Source of the DNA: Colimorpha sp045642445
GTDB taxonomy: Bacteria > Bacteroidota > Bacteroidia > Bacteroidales > P3
Assembly (NCBI GenBank): GCA_045642445.1
Contig: JAZUIX010000095.1
Coordinates: forward strand, 1 to 35,203
DNA: 35,203 nucleotides
Direction: 5' to 3'
Each line of letters starts with the position of its first letter. Position 1 is the first letter of the stretch. Both the position numbers and the translations under genes were made by a program. Shown here piece by piece: positions 31,752 through 35,203 of this stretch. The notes under the pieces were generated by a model, which had not been told where the DNA came from, did not search any database, and saw only the letters and a list, made by a program, of their open reading frames with translations.

Positions 31752-33269
31752 ATGAAACGACGTTTTTTAGTTCTATTGTCCACACTTTTCGCACTCGCTG
31801 CCATCAGTTTGGTCATCATTCAAGTGATTCAGACCAAACGATCTGCAGCAATGAGTGACAATCTGTTCAACATCAGCGTCAACAATGCGATGGACGAAGT
31901 TTTCTCCCAATTAGAGCAAATGAAAGTGGAAGATTTTGTCTCACAACAGGACCGATATCGAATTCTGCGTTACAAACGTATTGAGGAACTGAACGACAAA
32001 ATGCAGAACCTCATTCGCGACAATAGTGAGTTATTTTACGATGAATCGCGTGTCGAATTCGGTGTTTCCACTCAAGACAGTATTTTTATTCGTCCAAACC
32101 AAACACTTAGTTTCACCGAGGAGAACATTATCACCCAATACAACACCCTGCTGAATTCCCGAAACCGACTAATGAGCGGCATCAATATAAATGACTTTTT
32201 AAACCACTCTTCCAATATTGTCTCCAATATTAATAAATTCAACTTCACATTACTCGACTCTCTCATTCGGGAAGAGTTAATCATCAATGGTGTGGACATA
32301 CATCCTTATATCGGTGTCTTGCAATCCGACTCCAATACACTGATTTATTGTTCAGAAGAATCTGCCGCAGAAGATTTGAAAAACACACCTTTCAAGTTTA
32401 ATTTTCATGCTAACGGAATCGTTACCAATGACAATATTCTCATTGTTCTGACATTTCCCTCTTCGCCTATTATCCTCAAAGATGATGCGAACTTTTTCAC
32501 CATCGCCAGCATTTGCATGATACTGCTGATTACGTTCCTTTTCATCCTATCTCTTCGCACAATCTGGTCGCAACGAAAACTCGATGAGATGAAAACAGAC
32601 TTTATCAACAACATGACTCACGAAATCAGAACACCTATCTCCACAATTAGTCTGGCATGTGAGATGTTAAAGGACGACTCCGTAACAAGCGACACCGAAA
32701 GTCGACGCAATTTTATCAATATCATCAGCGATGAGAACCGACGCATGAGGGTACTCATTGAGACCTTGCTACAAAGTGCAAAAATGGCAAGCAGGAAAGT
32801 CACTATCAACTGCAAAATAATAGATCTCAACAACATCGTCAACGATTCTGCCCAAAGCTTCCAATTAGCTGTGAAGAACAAACATGGACAAATAGATCTG
32901 GATCTTCAACCATTAGAAGGAGAGTTATATGCTGACGAATTGCATATTTCAAATATGATCCACAATCTTGTCGATAACGCTATCAAATACTCGCCTCAAC
33001 AACCGCATATAACACTAAAAACTTTTTCTGAAAATGGCTATGCGGTCTTTATTATTTCTGACAACGGAATTGGAATCGCAAAAGAGGACCAAAAACATAT
33101 TTTTGAGAAATTCTATCGTGTTTCAACTGGCGACATACACAACGTAAAAGGTTTCGGAATCGGCCTCAACTACGTCTACCAAGTGGTCAATTTACACAAT
33201 GGCAAAATAAACATTTCCAGCGAACTCGGCAAAGGAACAACCTTTACCATTCACCTTCCCATATCATGA
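31752..33269 (+). CDS. sensor histidine kinase (RprX-like layout), no adjacent response regulator
   Basis: A membrane sensor kinase of 505 aa. Membrane helix one is residues 5-27, a periplasmic sensor domain of about 220 residues follows, and helix two is about 249-270. The cytoplasmic kinase has the H box NNMTHEIRTP (phospho-acceptor His290), N box HNLVDNAIKYS (Asn405, Asn409), G1 box DNGIGI (437-442) and G2 box GFGIGL (467-472). Overall size and layout resemble B. fragilis RprX. The following gene is on the opposite strand, so no cognate regulator sits next to it; its partner must be elsewhere. The stop overlaps the convergent GT9 stop in the hexamer TCATGA (33264-33269). Confidence 0.92.
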   Translation: MKRRFLVLLSTLFALAAISLVIIQVIQTKRSAAMSDNLFNISVNNAMDEVFSQLEQMKVEDFVSQQDRYRILRYKRIEELNDKMQNLIRDNSELFYDESRVEFGVSTQDSIFIRPNQTLSFTEENIITQYNTLLNSRNRLMSGININDFLNHSSNIVSNINKFNFTLLDSLIREELIINGVDIHPYIGVLQSDSNTLIYCSEESAAEDLKNTPFKFNFHANGIVTNDNILIVLTFPSSPIILKDDANFFTIASICMILLITFLFILSLRTIWSQRKLDEMKTDFINNMTHEIRTPISTISLACEMLKDDSVTSDTESRRNFINIISDENRRMRVLIETLLQSAKMASRKVTINCKIIDLNNIVNDSAQSFQLAVKNKHGQIDLDLQPLEGELYADELHISNMIHNLVDNAIKYSPQQPHITLKTFSENGYAVFIISDNGIGIAKEDQKHIFEKFYRVSTGDIHNVKGFGIGLNYVYQVVNLHNGKINISSELGKGTTFTIHLPIS

Positions 33270-34265
33270 GTTCTTATCAATCGTCAACTGATAAATTTTC
33301 TTTAACACCATATCGGGTGTGATAGCATTCATGCATCTATAATCCTTGAATTTGCAGGTTTTGTTTCCATACTTAGAACAAGGGCGGCATGGCATATCGA
33401 CTTGCACAGCCCAATCCGGATTTTGTCGCCATCCGTAGAAACCGTTCTGAGGATGAGTCGCGCCCCAAATACTTATCACAGGAACACCAAAACAGGATGC
33501 AAAATGCATATTGGCCGAATCCATACTCACCATCACGTCCAAATCTGCCAACATATTCATTTCTATATCAAAACTCTCGGTTCCAGCCATAGATGTTACA
33601 CGAGGATACTTATTCGTCCACGCGTTAAGTGTATCTTCTTCCGATAGACTGCCAAATAAAACAATCTGGAATCGTTCATCCTCACTTAACTTGTGAACCA
33701 ATTGTTCCATTTTCTCTAATGGCCACATTTTTCCCTCGTGCTGCGTAAATGGTGCGATACCTATACGATAAACTCCAGTATCATTTTGGGGAAGTTCAAA
33801 ATAGCTACCCGCTATGGTTTCATCATATCTTCCATGATATGGAATTATCAACTCCTTCGATGACTTCAATCCACATCTGTCAAAAACTTCGTTGTATCTC
33901 AACCAAGAAGGACGGGGAGGTTGTGATTTTTTATCTATCGAAACAACCTGCAATCCTCTCAATTGAAGAAGAAAATCTGCAACAATAACCCTATTCACAT
34001 GATGCATATCTGCAACTACTGTCGGACGCAGACTTTTAAACTGCTTATAGAGTGCAAAAGGTGACTGTTTCTTCAAAGTCGGGACAAATCGTAGATTTGG
34101 AATGTCACAAAATAGTGGCATCAAACGATCAGGAGCTGCCACTAAGAATAACGTATCTGGATTAGCCTCAGCACGAAGTCTAATCACTGGTGACAAAATA
34201 GCCACATCCCCAAATGCAGAGAGACGTATAACAAGTACTCTTTTTCTATAATCTCGCAGTTTCAT
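33264..34265 (-). CDS. family 9 glycosyltransferase (heptosyltransferase-like)
   Basis: A GT-B enzyme of the ADP-heptose:LPS heptosyltransferase family, adding a sugar to the lipopolysaccharide or lipooligosaccharide core at the cytoplasmic face. The N-terminal Rossmann domain starts with VLVIRLSAFGDV and the C-terminal domain has the family's donor-site region SMDSANMHFASCFGVPVISIWG. Length is 333 aa, typical. A Cys-rich segment (CRPCSKYGNKTCKFKDYRC) near the C-terminus is common in Bacteroidota members. It follows the DUF4254 gene by 39 nt, a pairing recurrent in this phylum. The exact sugar is not inferable. The 3' end overlaps the histidine kinase gene by 6 nt. Confidence 0.92.
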   Translation of the reverse strand: MKLRDYRKRVLVIRLSAFGDVAILSPVIRLRAEANPDTLFLVAAPDRLMPLFCDIPNLRFVPTLKKQSPFALYKQFKSLRPTVVADMHHVNRVIVADFLLQLRGLQVVSIDKKSQPPRPSWLRYNEVFDRCGLKSSKELIIPYHGRYDETIAGSYFELPQNDTGVYRIGIAPFTQHEGKMWPLEKMEQLVHKLSEDERFQIVLFGSLSEEDTLNAWTNKYPRVTSMAGTESFDIEMNMLADLDVMVSMDSANMHFASCFGVPVISIWGATHPQNGFYGWRQNPDWAVQVDMPCRPCSKYGNKTCKFKDYRCMNAITPDMVLKKIYQLTIDKNS

Positions 34266-34304
34266 ATAAAATATAACGAGTCGTGTGGACTAAATTGTAG
34301 GATT

Positions 34305-34913
34305 TTATTTCTTTGCTGATTGGTACAACATCGGATTAAGTAGCGGATCATTATACATTTTCATCTGACGATAAAGTTTCATAATACGCCTTCCTTCTGC
34401 CAAATCAGTAAGTAAATCATCAATTGCCTGACACAAATCAGACTTTTGAGTCAGCAATGTATCATATTTCGTCTGGCATTTATTATGTTGTTCGGGAGTA
34501 GTATCTTTACGTGCTACCTCAATTCCAAAATGATATATCTTCAAAGCCAAAATAGAAAGTCTGTCAATAGCCCAAGCGGGGGTTTCTGTATTAATCTTGG
34601 CACCTTCTTGCAATTTGATATTTTGGAACTGAATCATAAAATAATCATCAATACGTTCCACCATATCTGTGCGATTTTGATTGGAACGATCAATCCAACG
34701 CTTCAAACGCAAAGCCTCTTTAGGATCCACATCATCTGGACGAATCAAATCCTCCAAATGCCACTGAACTGTATCAATAAAACTCTTTTCCCAAAGAATA
34801 TATTCAAAAGAATCCTTTTCATAAGGATTTTCAGAATCAGCATACACTGAATCTACCTCGTGATACTCAGCAATCTGACTAGTAAAAATATCAAAAAAGT
34901 CATTCGATTTCAT
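34305..34913 (-). CDS. DUF4254 family protein
   Basis: A 202-residue, mostly helical, cytoplasmic protein without signal or membrane segment. The RxDRLSILALKIYH-like stretch near residues 115-128 and the conserved DPLLNPMLY tail identify DUF4254. The family is of unknown function and is usually encoded next to GT9 glycosyltransferases, as here. The -7 box TATCTTTG ends only 5 nt before the ATG, so the message is probably leaderless or nearly so. Confidence 0.88.
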   Translation of the reverse strand: MKSNDFFDIFTSQIAEYHEVDSVYADSENPYEKDSFEYILWEKSFIDTVQWHLEDLIRPDDVDPKEALRLKRWIDRSNQNRTDMVERIDDYFMIQFQNIKLQEGAKINTETPAWAIDRLSILALKIYHFGIEVARKDTTPEQHNKCQTKYDTLLTQKSDLCQAIDDLLTDLAEGRRIMKLYRQMKMYNDPLLNPMLYQSAKK

Positions 34914-34917
34914 ATTA

Positions 34918-34925
34918 CAAAGATA
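34918..34925 (-). promoter_or_regulatory. -7 box directly abutting the DUF4254 start codon
   Basis: TATCTTTG on the minus strand followed by TAAT and then ATG. With initiation a few bases after the box, transcription would begin at or next to the start codon. Confidence 0.55.
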
Positions 34926-35084
34926 CGAAAAAATATTGAATTACATAACATAAGGGTGTCAAAAAAATCTCATTAGTTATTTTTAACTATAAATTTCATA
35001 GTCAAAAGGGAATAGAACCTCCTCTCCCTGCGGCAGACACGCATCCCCATGCCGAAACCCTCGTGGCCACACCCGGACGCACAC

Positions 35085-35112
35085 AAAAAAAGGAGTCCCG
35101 AATCGGAACTCC
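35085..35112 (-). terminator. rRNA operon terminator
   Basis: On the minus strand, an 8-bp stem GGAGTTCC/GGGACTCC (one G-U pair, loop of 5) followed by seven T. It lies about 15 nt past the 5S rRNA 3' end. Confidence 0.9.
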
Positions 35113-35127
35113 CTTTCTAAAAAAGAT

Positions 35128-35203
35128 TGGCGGCGACCTACTTTTCCACGAACATGCGCAGTATCATCGGCGATGCGGGGCTTAACTTCTCTGTTCGGAA
35201 TGG
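35128..35203 (-). rRNA. 5S rRNA, 3' part (continues beyond the window)
   Basis: The minus strand reads CCATTCCGAACAGAGAAGTT, then a segment typical of 5S helices, and ends GTAGGTCGCCGCCAA, matching the 3' two-thirds of bacterial 5S rRNA. The exact 3' end could shift by one or two bases. The upstream part and the rest of the rrn operon lie outside the window. Confidence 0.93.

Overview
The window comes from a Bacteroidota chromosome, most likely order Bacteroidales. Three lines of sequence evidence support this. Promoters carry the Bacteroidota -7 box TAnnTTTG and almost no genes have a Shine-Dalgarno site. Several families are typical of the phylum: DUF4199, DUF4254, DUF349, a GldB-like lipoprotein, a DUF4249-like lipoprotein and a COX24/mS38-like 29-residue protein. 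A kamD-kamE-CoA transferase block also points to lysine fermentation, as in Porphyromonas-type amino-acid fermenters. The genus cannot be fixed from sequence reading alone.

Layout. Positions 1-6108 hold a divergent pair of envelope proteases (S41 ctpA-like on minus, sppA on plus) and topB. All three genes end in or beside copies of one non-coding element with 17-bp terminal inverted repeats. Positions 6125-12090 are a minus-strand envelope/lipid run: five-repeat DUF349 protein, GldB-like lipoprotein, LtaS-like phosphoglycerol transferase/sulfatase and a diacylglycerol-kinase-like lipid kinase. Positions 12600-14166 hold a DUF4199 membrane protein and a membrane-anchored GT2 glycosyltransferase on plus, followed by arrays of 7-bp repeats. 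Positions 14417-16967 carry a beta-barrel protein and trigger factor, separated by a strong intrinsic terminator.

Positions 17107-26203 are a long minus-strand run. In transcription order it is kamD, kamE, a CoA transferase beta subunit, a small beta-barrel protein, a very large LacZ-like GH2 protein, tcdA and a DUF4249-like lipoprotein. The GH2 protein appears to lack both catalytic glutamates. Positions 26353-29147 hold HU, the 29-residue basic protein, RNase G/E behind a 16-bp perfect leader hairpin, and a GH25 lysozyme. Positions 29459-31654 hold mtnN-luxS (SAH detoxification/AI-2), tRNA-Arg(CCG) and a CPBP membrane protease starting 17 nt after the tRNA. Then follow a lone sensor histidine kinase (plus), a DUF4254-GT9 pair (minus) and the 3' end of a 5S rRNA with its terminator.

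How the genes work together. Much of the window concerns the envelope: two proteases, a lysozyme, three lipoprotein or glycolipid modules and several barrels. The LtaS-like enzyme and the lipid kinase form a plausible headgroup-transfer and diacylglycerol-recycling pair. mtnN and luxS catalyse consecutive steps. kamDE carries out the adenosylcobalamin-dependent step of lysine degradation. The strongest candidates for something undescribed are the LacZ-like pseudoenzyme with its barrel partner, the inverted-repeat element family that caps gene 3' ends, and the RNase G leader hairpin.
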